Shown here: positions 45,186-54,240 of the stretch, piece after piece | Numbering within the stretch: position 1 is the stretch's first letter | Layout of the letters: each line of letters opens with the position of its first letter | Source of the DNA: Filimonas zeae | Lineage (GTDB): Bacteria > Bacteroidota > Bacteroidia > Chitinophagales > Chitinophagaceae | DNA length: 64,000 nt | Assembly (NCBI RefSeq): GCF_014641615.1 | Contig: NZ_BMIB01000004.1 | Span: forward strand, 868,001-932,000 | Reading direction: 5' to 3' | The notes under the pieces: generated by a model | The model's database searches: none | The model's input: the letters and a program-made list of their open reading frames with translations, nothing else | What the model was told of the DNA's origin: nothing | Program-made: the position numbers and the translations under genes

Positions 45186-45731
45186 ATGTACCCCGACGAC
45201 AAGGAACTCCTGCATCTTTTCCGGCAGCCTGAAACCAGGGAGCAAGCCTTTACGGGTATCATTAAAAAATACCAGGAGAAACTATACTGGCATATCCGCC
45301 GCATGGTAGTAGATCATGACGATACGCATGATGTATTGCAGAACATGTTTATCAAAGTGTGGAATGCCCTTGATAATTTCCGGGAAGATAGCCAGTTATA
45401 CACCTGGCTTTACCGCATTGCCACCAACGAATCGCTCACCTTTCTGGAACAACAGAAAAAACGCAGCGCCGTTAGTCTCAGCGATGTAGAAAGCAATCTC
45501 AGCAACAAAATAATGGCCGACAGGCACTTCGATAGCAACAAACTGGAATGGAAGTTGCAACTGGCCATACAACAACTTCCTGAAAAGCAGCGCATTGTAT
45601 TCAACCTTCGGTATTACGATGAAATGCCGTACGAAGAAATGAGCCGCGTGCTGGAAACCAGCGAAGGAGCTTTAAAGGCCAGCTACCACCACGCCGTTAA
45701 AAAAATAGAAGACTTTATACGCAATCATTAA
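45186..45731 (+). CDS. ECF-type RNA polymerase sigma factor
   Basis: 181 residues. Region 2 at about 25-95 (YQEKLYWHIRRMVVDHDDTHDVLQNMFIKVWNAL, then YTWLYRIATNESLTFL) and region 4 at about 122-178 (LPEKQRIVFNLRYYDEMPYEEMSRVL, then EGALKASYHHAVKKIE). There is no region 1 or 3, so it is an extracytoplasmic-function sigma. It heads a three-gene operon with a membrane protein (34 nt gap) and a Spy-like exported protein, suggesting an envelope-stress circuit in which the second gene could restrain the sigma factor. Confidence 0.92.
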   Translation: MYPDDKELLHLFRQPETREQAFTGIIKKYQEKLYWHIRRMVVDHDDTHDVLQNMFIKVWNALDNFREDSQLYTWLYRIATNESLTFLEQQKKRSAVSLSDVESNLSNKIMADRHFDSNKLEWKLQLAIQQLPEKQRIVFNLRYYDEMPYEEMSRVLETSEGALKASYHHAVKKIEDFIRNH

Positions 45732-45765
45732 ACCAGCCGGAACTGCATGAGTCAAAAAAAGTGAC

Positions 45766-46518
45766 ATGACAGAGAATAGTAGTGATATATGGATGGAGGT
45801 GCCCCGCAGTAATGTTTACACCGTACCGGAATGGTATTTCGATACACTTCCCGGCCATATTATGTCGCATATCCGCTTCTCTGCCACTTTGCAGACTCCG
45901 CAACAGACTCCCTATCAGGTTCCTACCGGTTATTTTGATGCACTTTCTTCCCGCATCCTGTCTCAGGTACACTTACAAGCAGGCGCGTCCCAGCAAACTG
46001 TTGCCGGTAATAAAGAGGTTTACCAGGAACTGCAGCAATTAGCACCGCTATTAAATACCATTTCCAAACAACCGGTTTTCAGTATACCCGAAAACTATTT
46101 TGAGGTACAGCTTCAGATGCCGGTAACCGTAGCTGATACAAGTACGCTCCGCACACTTCGTGTTGTACGTAAAGTCAACAGTTGGCTCCGGTATTCCGCA
46201 GCAGCAGTGGTGGCAGGTATTATGGTTACAGCAGCTTTTGTATTTACCGATAACGGTGGGCCGGCTGGCAATACATCCGGCAACAGCACAGTTAAAACCG
46301 GTAAAAGCCTGGATGTAAAGAAGGAAGTTTCTGTTTTATCTGAAGATGAAATAGTTAACTATCTTAGCACACATCCGTCCACCGCAGACGTAAGTACATC
46401 TGTAACCAGTGTGTCACCAGACATTCAGCATATTGTAAATGATATAAGTGAAGAGGAAATCCGTCAGTATCTGAAAGAAAACAGTGATCCTGGCGAAGGA
46501 CTGGCGAAGGGGATTTAA
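45766..46518 (+). CDS. Single-pass membrane protein with YFD repeats, candidate anti-sigma factor
   Basis: 250 residues. The cytoplasmic N-terminus has three copies of one motif: VPEWYFDTLPGHIMSHI (about 19-35), VPTGYFDALSSRILSQV (about 52-68) and the degenerate IPENYFEVQLQM (about 106-117). A membrane helix follows at about 145-163, then a Ser/Thr/Gly-rich stretch and two similar short helices, LSEDEIVNYLSTHP and ISEEEIRQYLKENS. It has no zinc-binding HxxxCxxC motif of ZAS anti-sigma factors. Its place directly after an ECF sigma gene and its topology argue for an anti-sigma or sigma-partner role; this is inference. Confidence 0.65.
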   Translation: MTENSSDIWMEVPRSNVYTVPEWYFDTLPGHIMSHIRFSATLQTPQQTPYQVPTGYFDALSSRILSQVHLQAGASQQTVAGNKEVYQELQQLAPLLNTISKQPVFSIPENYFEVQLQMPVTVADTSTLRTLRVVRKVNSWLRYSAAAVVAGIMVTAAFVFTDNGGPAGNTSGNSTVKTGKSLDVKKEVSVLSEDEIVNYLSTHPSTADVSTSVTSVSPDIQHIVNDISEEEIRQYLKENSDPGEGLAKGI

Positions 46519-46530
46519 ATTTGACGAAAG

Positions 46531-46944
46531 ATGAAAAAGAGGTTTCTTTTTATATCATTTTCTCTGCTGCTTTACTGTTTTGCAATGGCACAACAGCCTG
46601 ATAAAAAGGCTGCCAACAAAACGGAAGCTATCCGCATTGCCTACATCACCCGGCAACTTAACCTCACACCACAGGAAGCCCAGCAATTCTGGCCTGTATA
46701 CAACGCCTACATGAACGAGCTGAGAAAAGTAAAAAAGTCGCAGGATGAAATTGACGATGAAATACTGTTTGAAGAAACCATTCTGCAGGTACGCAAAAAA
46801 TACCGCCCTGAGTTTAAAAAGATACTGGTAGATCAGGAAAGAGTAAACAAAACCTTTACTGTAGAACGTAGTTTCCGCGAGTTGTTAAGAAAGGAACTGG
46901 ACAACCGGAAAAAAGCCCGTAAGGAAGCCAACAGGTACCAGTAA
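46531..46944 (+). CDS. Small exported Spy/CpxP-like helical protein
   Basis: 137 residues with a signal peptide (about 1-20, ending CFAMAQ). The mature part is helical, highly charged and contains RQLNLTPQEAQQFWPVYNAY, similar to the LTPEQ-x-x-x-F/W-x-P motifs of Spy/CpxP-type periplasmic chaperones and stress sensors. As the third gene after an ECF sigma and a membrane protein (12 nt gap) it may be the periplasmic sensing arm of the circuit. Confidence 0.7.
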   Translation: MKKRFLFISFSLLLYCFAMAQQPDKKAANKTEAIRIAYITRQLNLTPQEAQQFWPVYNAYMNELRKVKKSQDEIDDEILFEETILQVRKKYRPEFKKILVDQERVNKTFTVERSFRELLRKELDNRKKARKEANRYQ

Positions 46945-46965
46945 CTAAAAAGCAACCGGTACCTG
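46932..46965. terminator. Inverted repeat between convergent genes (weak terminator)
   Basis: CAGGTACC (46932-46939, inside the last codons of the Spy-like gene) and GGTACCTG (46958-46965) pair across an 18-nt loop. There is no U-run, so termination strength is doubtful. Confidence 0.35.
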
Positions 46966-46974
46966 CAAAGTATA

Positions 46975-47712
46975 TTAGGCTTTATAAACAGGCGATTTTA
47001 CATCATGATAAAACAGGAAAGTCCAGTGCTTTTCATGCCCCTCTTCCCACCACTTCAGGCGTAACTCCATACACTTTTTGCCGTCATAATCATACTTAGC
47101 CACAAAACGACTTTTCATCTGCGACAACTGAGGCGCATCATCCGCACCAAAGAATATGGTTTCCCCACCTTCTTCAATCCAATATACCTGGTGATGAGGG
47201 CTATGGCCGCCGGTTACCTCATAACGGATATATTCGTCAATTACACCATCGCCATTTAGTAATACTACCTGCGGGTGATTTTGTAACACACCTAACTCCT
47301 CAGGCATAAAGGAGGGAAAACCGGTTTCAAAGGCAAATGCCAGTTCTTTCTCCTGTATATAATAAGTAGCGTTGGGAAAAGCAATATGATAGTTACCCAG
47401 CTTGTCCTGAAAACTTACGCCGCCAGCATGGTCTTTATGCAGGTGCGACATCAGCACTTTAGTAACCTGCTCCGGCTGTATGCCATTGTTCTTCAGGTTG
47501 GTAATCAGCTGTAATTCACCATTGCGGCTAAAACCCAGCCCGGCGTCCAGTAACAGCACATCTTTTTCCGTAACCACAGCAAAAGGCTGAACTTCTACCA
47601 GTAAGCTGCCTATAGGCCTGCTCTGCAAATCGTCCTGCTGCTCATCAAACGGCACAAACACTTTCGTTTTATCTATCGTAAATACCCCTTCAGATAACGG
47701 AATAATCTTCAT
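46975..47712 (-). CDS. MBL-fold metallo-hydrolase, lactonase-like
   Basis: 245 residues with the HxHxDH zinc site SHLHKDHAGG around residues 89-98, a second-site His in TGGHSPHHQVY and Asp in FFGADDAP. The spacing resembles the AHL-lactonase/AttM-like branch of the superfamily rather than glyoxalase II, but the substrate cannot be read from sequence. No quorum-sensing gene is nearby. No signal peptide; cytoplasmic. Convergent with the sigma operon and just downstream of rodA's stop in opposite context. Confidence 0.82.
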   Translation of the reverse strand: MKIIPLSEGVFTIDKTKVFVPFDEQQDDLQSRPIGSLLVEVQPFAVVTEKDVLLLDAGLGFSRNGELQLITNLKNNGIQPEQVTKVLMSHLHKDHAGGVSFQDKLGNYHIAFPNATYYIQEKELAFAFETGFPSFMPEELGVLQNHPQVVLLNGDGVIDEYIRYEVTGGHSPHHQVYWIEEGGETIFFGADDAPQLSQMKSRFVAKYDYDGKKCMELRLKWWEEGHEKHWTFLFYHDVKSPVYKA

Positions 47713-47750
47713 AACATCTACATTCAGAATTGCAAAAATACAAATACCTG

Positions 47751-49097
47751 CTAACGCAACACCATGTGCTTGTCAGCATCCAGTCGTATCATAATAAAGA
47801 TGAGAATAGTAAACGTAAGCAACGATGAACCTCCGTAACTGATCAGCGGTAATGGAATACCAATAATCGGAAACAATCCAATCGTCATACACACATTAAT
47901 AGCAATATGCAAAAACAAAATACTGGCAACACTATACGCATACACCCGGCTGAAAGTACTTCGTTGCCGCTCGGCTATTTTTACAATCCGGAACAGCAAC
48001 GCCAGATAAATACCCAGAAAAATAAGGCACCCTGTAAACCCAAAGGCCTCGCCTAATGAAGTAAAAATAAAGTCAGTATGCTGCTCTGGTACGTACTTAC
48101 CTCTGGTTTGGGTACCCTTTAAAAAGCCACGCCCCAGAATACCGCCGGAACCAATAGCTATTTTGCTCTGGCGAACGTTATAATCATCTGGTTTCTTTAC
48201 CGGCTTGTCATTAGCAGCGCCTGCTTTAGCACTTCTGTTCTGGCTACAGTCATAATCCTTACCCACCATGCTGTAAATACGTTGCGACTGGTAGCAATGA
48301 AACACATTATTAAAAATATAAGGCACCGCAAAACGTTGTACCCCCACACAAAACACCCACAAACCTATTATTGCAATCAGTAATGCTTTATTACGCTTAA
48401 TCTGCCTGCGCATAATATACACGCTCACCCCGGCAATAACGGTTAAAATAATGGCCAGCAGGTTAGGCTCCACAATAAGGGTGGCCACCACCAGCGTACC
48501 AAAAGAAAAACCAACAATCAATATCCAGGATGGCAGCCCCTCGCGGAACATTACAATAAAAAACGAAGCATACACCAGCGCCAGACCGGTTTCGTTCTGC
48601 GCTACAGAAAGCACTGCCGGCGCAAGGGCAATAGCAGCTGCAATAATCTGAGCAGTAGGTTTTGAAAAGTCAGTATCCTGTCGTGATATAAATTTGGCCA
48701 GCGCCAGCGCCGCAAAAATCTTACACACTTCCGCAGGCTGCAGGTTAAAACCACCCCCCATGGGAATCCAGCTTCTGGAGCCGTTAATATCTTTACCCAA
48801 CACAAACGTAAGCAGCATCAGAAAAATCCCAAACACGTACAGCAGGTTGGCAAAAGCCGTATACAGCTTACTATCACTCAGCAATATAAATGTAGCTACA
48901 ACAGTACAAAACCCTGCAAACCATATCTGCTTGCTGTAGTTGGTTTTACCGGTAAACAAAGAAGACAGCCAGTTAGTGTCTGTTTTGTACTCCACCATAA
49001 AAATGCAGAGAATGCCTATGCTAACCAGCACGGCATATAACAGCACGGTCCACCAGTCAATACCTTTGGATATGTTAATACCATTATTGTTGCTCAT
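47751..49097 (-). CDS. rodA: RodA, SEDS-family peptidoglycan glycosyltransferase
   Basis: 448 residues and about ten membrane helices. Family blocks: GSRSWIPMGGGFNLQPAEVCKI, NETGLALVY, EQHTDFIFTSLGEAFGFTG and the C-terminal IPLPLISYGGSSLL. RodA polymerises glycan strands for cell elongation together with a class B PBP. The insertion around residues 265-310 (cysteine and Lys-rich, DYDCSQNRSAKAG) lies in the large extracellular loop 4. Last gene of the mreBCD-rodA run; the cognate PBP2 gene (mrdA), normally between mreD and rodA, is absent. Confidence 0.95.
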   Translation of the reverse strand: MSNNNGINISKGIDWWTVLLYAVLVSIGILCIFMVEYKTDTNWLSSLFTGKTNYSKQIWFAGFCTVVATFILLSDSKLYTAFANLLYVFGIFLMLLTFVLGKDINGSRSWIPMGGGFNLQPAEVCKIFAALALAKFISRQDTDFSKPTAQIIAAAIALAPAVLSVAQNETGLALVYASFFIVMFREGLPSWILIVGFSFGTLVVATLIVEPNLLAIILTVIAGVSVYIMRRQIKRNKALLIAIIGLWVFCVGVQRFAVPYIFNNVFHCYQSQRIYSMVGKDYDCSQNRSAKAGAANDKPVKKPDDYNVRQSKIAIGSGGILGRGFLKGTQTRGKYVPEQHTDFIFTSLGEAFGFTGCLIFLGIYLALLFRIVKIAERQRSTFSRVYAYSVASILFLHIAINVCMTIGLFPIIGIPLPLISYGGSSLLTFTILIFIMIRLDADKHMVLR

Positions 49098-49154
49098 GAA
49101 AAATGAAGGTTACCAGACAAAAATATTCAAATACCGGGCAGAAACAGCCATGTA

Positions 49155-49688
49155 TTAAGCCGCATTTGTTCTGAAACGGGATTTACGGTAGAACAATACC
49201 TCCGTTACAAAAATCATCAGCAAACTTACAGCCGTAGTAGCCGCCACCTTGCCAATAAAAAAGAGGAAATCACCAAACTGCAGCCATTCTATCAGTACCA
49301 GGTAGGCATGGTGAATAAAAGTAAGCAACACCACATATACACTATAGGGCGCAAAGCCAATGCTGGCAATACCCGGTTCACCATAGGAAAGCTCCGTTTT
49401 CTCCTGGGGCATCAGTACATTCAGTAAAAAAGGCCTCAGATAGGCTATCAGTACACAAGGCGCTGCATGCAAACCTGGCGTGCCCGATAAATAGTCCATA
49501 CACAGGCCAAAGGCAAACGAAATAAACATCAGGCCTATACGGGGTGTATTAAAAGGCAACCATAATATATACAGAAAATACAGGTAAGGCTTTACAAACT
49601 GGTGTAAAGGAGGAACCTTATCCAGCACAAGCGCCTGAACAAGCAGAAACAGGATAAAACGGATAATATTTTTAACAAGTGTGCTCAT
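49155..49688 (-). CDS. mreD: Rod shape-determining protein MreD
   Basis: 177 residues, five to six hydrophobic helices and little else, as usual for MreD. Identification rests mainly on the position 4 nt after mreC and on segments such as PFNTPRIGLMFISFAFGLCMDYLSGTPGLHA, where the conserved G-L-x-x-D-x-x-x-G pattern is visible. MreD is an inner-membrane component of the elongasome linking MreC to cytoplasmic MreB. Confidence 0.85.
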   Translation of the reverse strand: MSTLVKNIIRFILFLLVQALVLDKVPPLHQFVKPYLYFLYILWLPFNTPRIGLMFISFAFGLCMDYLSGTPGLHAAPCVLIAYLRPFLLNVLMPQEKTELSYGEPGIASIGFAPYSVYVVLLTFIHHAYLVLIEWLQFGDFLFFIGKVAATTAVSLLMIFVTEVLFYRKSRFRTNAA

Positions 49689-49692
49689 CTGC

Positions 49693-50541
49693 TTATTTGG
49701 GGGTGACTTGCGCCTCCAGCGCTTTCTGCTCTTTCCAGGTTTCGTTCTGTATCAGATAGGCGTATTGCAGGTTAAAGAAGTTGGTAGCTGTTTTCACTTT
49801 CATGGTATAAAAGTTACTGGCCTGTTCTGACTGCACCAACTCAACTGTACCAATCATTAACCCTGGAGGATAGTTGCCACTCAGATTACTGGTTAACACG
49901 GTATCCCCTTTTACCACCTTTGCACTTTTGGGTATATTCTTTAAAGTAACAAAACGCGGATCGGCTCCATCCCATTCCACCGCGCCGGTATATAACTCTT
50001 TTTTCAGCATGGCGCTAACCTTGCTGTTGCGGTTTAACAAACTCATCACCCGGCAGTAATTGGAACTTACCAGTACCACCTTACCCACTATACCATCAGG
50101 CCCGGTTACAGCCATATCTTTTTCCACCCCCTGCTTTTCGCCACGGTATAATGTTAAATAGTTATTCTCTTCCGAAAAGGAGTTGTTTACCACCTTAGCC
50201 GGCAACCAGGAAAATATACGCACCTTGCCGGTGGTATCCCGGAAAGTAGTATCCAGATGATGCAGGGTACTTACTTCCGGACCAATATAATTCGTAGCCA
50301 GCATGTTCCGCAAACGGGCATTCTCTTCCGAAAGCTGTTTATTGGTCTTTTTCAGGTGAAAAAAGTACTCCACCTTATTATACTGGTTATCTACCCGCCC
50401 GGTAATTTCCGTGGCGGAATTGGCAAATACAGCCTCGTAGGTTTTGTTGTATCTCACCAGAATAGCTATACAAATGCCCTGTAGCACAAAAAACACTACC
50501 AGAATAAAAAAGCGCCTGATAAACAGAATAATGTTGCGCAT
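49693..50541 (-). CDS. mreC: Rod shape-determining protein MreC
   Basis: 282 residues: an N-terminal membrane helix (about 8-28), a coiled coil at about 55-85 (KKTNKQLSEENARLRNML) and the two beta-barrel domains typical of MreC (GIVGKVVLVSSNYCRVMSLLN; GDTVLTSNLSGNYPPGLMIGTV). It scaffolds the elongation machinery in the periplasm. It starts 14 nt after mreB and ends 4 nt before mreD. Confidence 0.94.
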   Translation of the reverse strand: MRNIILFIRRFFILVVFFVLQGICIAILVRYNKTYEAVFANSATEITGRVDNQYNKVEYFFHLKKTNKQLSEENARLRNMLATNYIGPEVSTLHHLDTTFRDTTGKVRIFSWLPAKVVNNSFSEENNYLTLYRGEKQGVEKDMAVTGPDGIVGKVVLVSSNYCRVMSLLNRNSKVSAMLKKELYTGAVEWDGADPRFVTLKNIPKSAKVVKGDTVLTSNLSGNYPPGLMIGTVELVQSEQASNFYTMKVKTATNFFNLQYAYLIQNETWKEQKALEAQVTPK

Positions 50542-50554
50542 GCAGCAAACGGGG

Positions 50555-51580
50555 TTATCTCATGATAAACGGAAAACGCTGATAGTTTTTCAAAGCAATT
50601 CCGGTACCACGTACCACGCTTTTTAATGGATCGTCAGCAATATGTACCGGTAACTTAATTTTCTGGCTCAAACGCTTGTCCAGGCCTCTCAGCAGGGCAC
50701 CACCACCAGTCAGGTACAAACCACGGCGGTAAATATCCGCAGCCAACTCCGGAGGGGTAGTTTCCAGCGCCTTCAGAATAGCTTCTTCAATTTTAAAGAT
50801 GCTCTTGTCCAGTGCTTCCGCTACTTCCTGGTAGCTTACCATAATCTGTTTAGGAATACCGGTAACCAGGTCGCGACCGTTTACAGGTAAATCGTCCGGA
50901 GCGTTTTCCAGATCCTTCATGGCAGCACCAATCTGAATCTTGATTTGTTCGGCAGTTCTTTCACCTATCAGTAAGCTATGGTAGCGGCGCAGTGCCTCCA
51001 TAATGTCAGAAGTAAATTCATCACCTGCAATACGAATGCTCTGGTCACACACAATACCCGCAAGCGCAATTACAGTAATACCGGTGGTACCACCCCCGAT
51101 ATCAATAATCATATTACCCACGGGCTCCTCTACATCAATACCTATACCCAGCGCAGCCGCCATAGGTTCGTGTATCAGGTAAACCTCCTTCGCTCCTGCC
51201 TGCTCGGCGCTGTCGCGCACCGCACGCTTCTCTACCTCGGTAATACTGGAGGGAATACATATCATCATTCGCCAGCTTGGCGGAAATAACGGCTTCTTGG
51301 GGTAGATCATCTTGATCATTTCCCGGATCATTAATTCAGCAGCGTTGAAGTCTGCAATTACCCCGTCTTTTAAAGGACGAACCGTGCGGATACTTTCGTG
51401 GGTCTTTTCATGCATCATCAAAGCCTTCTTACCTACTGCCAGCACTTCCTTCGGATTGTTCCGGTTAAGTGCTACAATAGAAGGCTCGTTTACAACAATC
51501 TCGTCATTATGTATGATCAGGGTATTTGCCGTACCCAGGTCCATAGCAATCTCTTGCGTAAAAAAGTTAAACATTCCCAT
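50555..51580 (-). CDS. mreB: Rod shape-determining actin homologue MreB
   Basis: 341 residues. Actin-fold ATP-binding motifs: phosphate 1 AMDLGTANTLI, connect 1 and phosphate 2 IDIGGGTTGITVIALAG, adenosine LTGGGALLRGLD. Polymerises on the inner membrane to guide cell-wall synthesis. Start at ATG 51580 or two codons later. First gene of mreBCD-rodA, with a 68-bp gap to the DUF2723-like gene upstream. Confidence 0.97.
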   Translation of the reverse strand: MGMFNFFTQEIAMDLGTANTLIIHNDEIVVNEPSIVALNRNNPKEVLAVGKKALMMHEKTHESIRTVRPLKDGVIADFNAAELMIREMIKMIYPKKPLFPPSWRMMICIPSSITEVEKRAVRDSAEQAGAKEVYLIHEPMAAALGIGIDVEEPVGNMIIDIGGGTTGITVIALAGIVCDQSIRIAGDEFTSDIMEALRRYHSLLIGERTAEQIKIQIGAAMKDLENAPDDLPVNGRDLVTGIPKQIMVSYQEVAEALDKSIFKIEEAILKALETTPPELAADIYRRGLYLTGGGALLRGLDKRLSQKIKLPVHIADDPLKSVVRGTGIALKNYQRFPFIMR

Positions 51581-51648
51581 TGCTCAAAAGTTCCGTGTGT
51601 GTGATTAATGCCTGCAAAATTGATAGAAATAAACGACTACAGAAAATA

Positions 51649-52923
51649 TTATTCCATTTTAGCTTTTTCTTCTGTCTTTTTTCTTAGCTGCGCAAACCAA
51701 TCCTTAGCGCCAGGCGCAAAAAAAGGAAGCGTAGTTTCAGGATATTTATGCTCCACCGATTCCATCAATTGCAGTGCCAGCGCGGGTTTCTGCTGTTGCA
51801 GCGCCAAATTCACCGCCGTTGTATAAGTAAATCGGTAATTATTTAAAACCTGAATATTATCCCGGTTGTTCAGGTACCCCCTGGAAGTAGAGGGCAGATA
51901 CCTTAGCTTTTTTAAGCGTGCCATCAGTAAAGGCATCGTGTTTTGCGTGGTATCCATCACCAGCTTGTTAGTAAGTCCGTGGCATACCAGAAACTTATCC
52001 AGAAAAAGCATCATAGTAGAAGGCACGTCCGCAGGAAAATAAACCTCCTGTTTAAAAGCATTTTGTTGCAGCACATCCAGCAGAATACGGTCGCTGCGCA
52101 GCAGGTATTTCTTGCTGAAAGAAGGCCACAGTTTCCATGCAATACCGGTATCGGCCAGGCGGGAATTGTTGTTACGCATAGATACCGTTTTGGCTTCCCA
52201 GCGCATAATATCCAGTTTCTCCAGGTCGGCAGGTGCATACGACACTGGCAGCACTCCCTTTTTCACCATCCAGCGCGGGTACCAGCGGGTGTTCAGCAGG
52301 TTTATATCCACACACACCACATCCGTACGGTACTTCTCCACCTGTTGCAGATACAACAGGTAATACAGGTATAAATCGCCGTTGGTAAACAAAAAAGCAC
52401 CTTTGGTACACTCATCCATTACCTGGCGAAAATAGGCCAGCACGGTACGGTCTATGCCACCACGGGTAGCCGCCTGCTGCAAACTCCATAAAGTGCTGTC
52501 CGGCTTGTTATCGTAAGCATACTTCATGGCCTGCGAGCCCCATACCGTCAGTATTTTGGTATGCGGGTCCAGCAGCATCAGTTCTCCTGTATATACATCA
52601 TTGCTTAAAGCCACCGCTTTTTCAAAAGCTTCACTGGCTTTCCGGGTTAACCCCGGCTGTACACGAACCATGTACTCCCCTTCCACCGCATTCAGCTTGT
52701 CAATAGCATAGCCATAGAAATACCAGGCCTCTGCGCTGTTGGCATTCTTTTGCAGGGCCGACTCCAATAGTCGCCCCGCCCTGTTGTAGTCAGGAGATTC
52801 GTCCGGACCGTTCCGCTTCATTTCCTCCTTCGCCTTGTCCAGGTCACGCTTAAAATCGTTATCCTGCGATAAAGCCATCAGAGAAAGCGCACATCCGAGC
52901 AACAGGATAGCTGTTTTCTTCAT
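51649..52923 (-). CDS. Secreted protein with TPR-like N-terminus and a DUF2723-like soluble domain
   Basis: 424 residues with a signal peptide (about 1-19, LSLMALSQ). Residues about 30-130 form helical pairs with TPR-like spacing (AGRLLESALQKNANSAEAWYFYGYAID, ASEAFEKAVALS). The middle carries GAFLFTNGDLYLYYLLYLQQVE followed by RTDVVCVDINLLNTRWYPRWM, which closely resembles the extracytoplasmic end of DUF2723 (PMT-like) membrane proteins, where the pattern is L-F-T-x-G-D-N-D-T ... LQEVEG-x-R-x-D-V-x-V-x-N-x-S-LL-x-T-x-W-Y. The Asp-Asn-Asp-Thr of that family is replaced by D-L-Y-L, and the membrane helices are missing. Function unknown; a glycan- or lipid-linked-sugar-binding role is speculation. 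Confidence 0.65.
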   Translation of the reverse strand: MKKTAILLLGCALSLMALSQDNDFKRDLDKAKEEMKRNGPDESPDYNRAGRLLESALQKNANSAEAWYFYGYAIDKLNAVEGEYMVRVQPGLTRKASEAFEKAVALSNDVYTGELMLLDPHTKILTVWGSQAMKYAYDNKPDSTLWSLQQAATRGGIDRTVLAYFRQVMDECTKGAFLFTNGDLYLYYLLYLQQVEKYRTDVVCVDINLLNTRWYPRWMVKKGVLPVSYAPADLEKLDIMRWEAKTVSMRNNNSRLADTGIAWKLWPSFSKKYLLRSDRILLDVLQQNAFKQEVYFPADVPSTMMLFLDKFLVCHGLTNKLVMDTTQNTMPLLMARLKKLRYLPSTSRGYLNNRDNIQVLNNYRFTYTTAVNLALQQQKPALALQLMESVEHKYPETTLPFFAPGAKDWFAQLRKKTEEKAKME

Positions 52924-52956
52924 AGTTACAAATATAATGGGTCAGGGTTCCGCCGG

Positions 52957-54240
52957 CTACTCAAATTCATAGCCAATATCCCTGCGGTAATTCATACCCT
53001 CGAAAGCTATGCTTTCCAATGCTTTACGCGATTGGGCCGCTGCTTTAACAATCGTATCACCGTAAGAAGTTACGGCCAGCACACGTCCGCCGCTGGTAAC
53101 CACACCATCTTCCGTTTCCTGAGTTCCGGCATGGAAAACAATGGTACCCTCTTCCGGTAACTGTGCGGTATCAATAGTTATCTTTTTCCCTTTGGCATAA
53201 TCACCGGGGTAACCACCACTTACTGCAACTACCGTGCTGCAACTACGGCTGTCTGCTGCAATCTGCACCTGCGGCAGCGTGTGCGAAAATGCCGCCAGTA
53301 ACAACTCTACCAGGTCATTCTGCAAACGGGGCAGTACTACCTCAGTTTCCGGGTCGCCCATGCGGCTGTTGTATTCAATTACAAACGGTTCGCCGTCTGT
53401 ATTCATCAGTCCAAAGAAGATAAAACCGGTATAGTCAATCTTCTCCTGCTGCAAGCCTTTTACGGTAGGCGCAATAATGCGGCTTTCTACCTTTTCCATA
53501 AACGCAGCATCCATAAAAGGAACCGGGCTTACGCAGCCCATACCACCGGTATTAGGCCCGGTATCACCTTCGCCAATACGCTTATAGTCTTTTGCATGGC
53601 CGATTATCTTATAATCCACTCCATCGGTTACCACAAACACACTTACTTCAATACCTGTTAAAAAGGCTTCCACCACCACACGGCTGCTAGCCTCTCCAAA
53701 CTGTTTGTTCACAATCATCTCCTCAAATACCTGTAAAGCCTCTTCGTGGCTAGTGCATATTACTACGCCTTTGCCGGCCGCCAGTCCGTCGGCCTTCAGT
53801 ACAATCGGCAGGCTATGCTGTTGCAGGTACTGCTTGCCTGCTTCCAGGTTTTCAGCCGTAAACTCTGCATAAGCCGCAGTAGGTACGTTATGCCGTTGCA
53901 TAAATTTTTTAGAGAAAGCTTTGCTGCCCTCCAGCTGAGCACCTTCCGCAGAGGGGCCAAATACCTTTATATGTTGTAAATCAGCGTCTTTCTTAAAAAA
54001 GTCGGATATGCCTTTCACCAGTGGCTCTTCCGGGCCTACCAGCACCAGTTCTATATTATGGTCCAGGCAAAACTGCTTTTGTGCAGCAAAATCGTTTACC
54101 CCAATCGCCACATTGGTACCTGCTAAAGAAGTACCGGCGTTACCAGGCGCAATAAACAACTCCCCACACAAAGGGCTCTGCCGCACCTTCCATGCAAAAG
54201 CATGCTCGCGACCGCCTGATCCTATAATAAGAATGTTCAT
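52957..54240 (-). CDS. purD: Phosphoribosylamine--glycine ligase
   Basis: 427 residues, complete GARS. N-terminal GSGGREHAFAWKV, ATP-grasp region with LPIVLKADGLAAGKGVVI, the glycine-rich GDTGPNTGGMGCVSPVP, the metal-binding EYNSRMGDPETEVVLPRL and the C-domain VAVSGGYPGDYAKG. Catalyses the second step of purine synthesis (PRA + Gly + ATP to GAR). It is not in a pur cluster here; the next gene on the same strand begins 33 nt downstream and may share its transcript. Confidence 0.97.
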   Translation of the reverse strand: MNILIIGSGGREHAFAWKVRQSPLCGELFIAPGNAGTSLAGTNVAIGVNDFAAQKQFCLDHNIELVLVGPEEPLVKGISDFFKKDADLQHIKVFGPSAEGAQLEGSKAFSKKFMQRHNVPTAAYAEFTAENLEAGKQYLQQHSLPIVLKADGLAAGKGVVICTSHEEALQVFEEMIVNKQFGEASSRVVVEAFLTGIEVSVFVVTDGVDYKIIGHAKDYKRIGEGDTGPNTGGMGCVSPVPFMDAAFMEKVESRIIAPTVKGLQQEKIDYTGFIFFGLMNTDGEPFVIEYNSRMGDPETEVVLPRLQNDLVELLLAAFSHTLPQVQIAADSRSCSTVVAVSGGYPGDYAKGKKITIDTAQLPEEGTIVFHAGTQETEDGVVTSGGRVLAVTSYGDTIVKAAAQSRKALESIAFEGMNYRRDIGYEFE

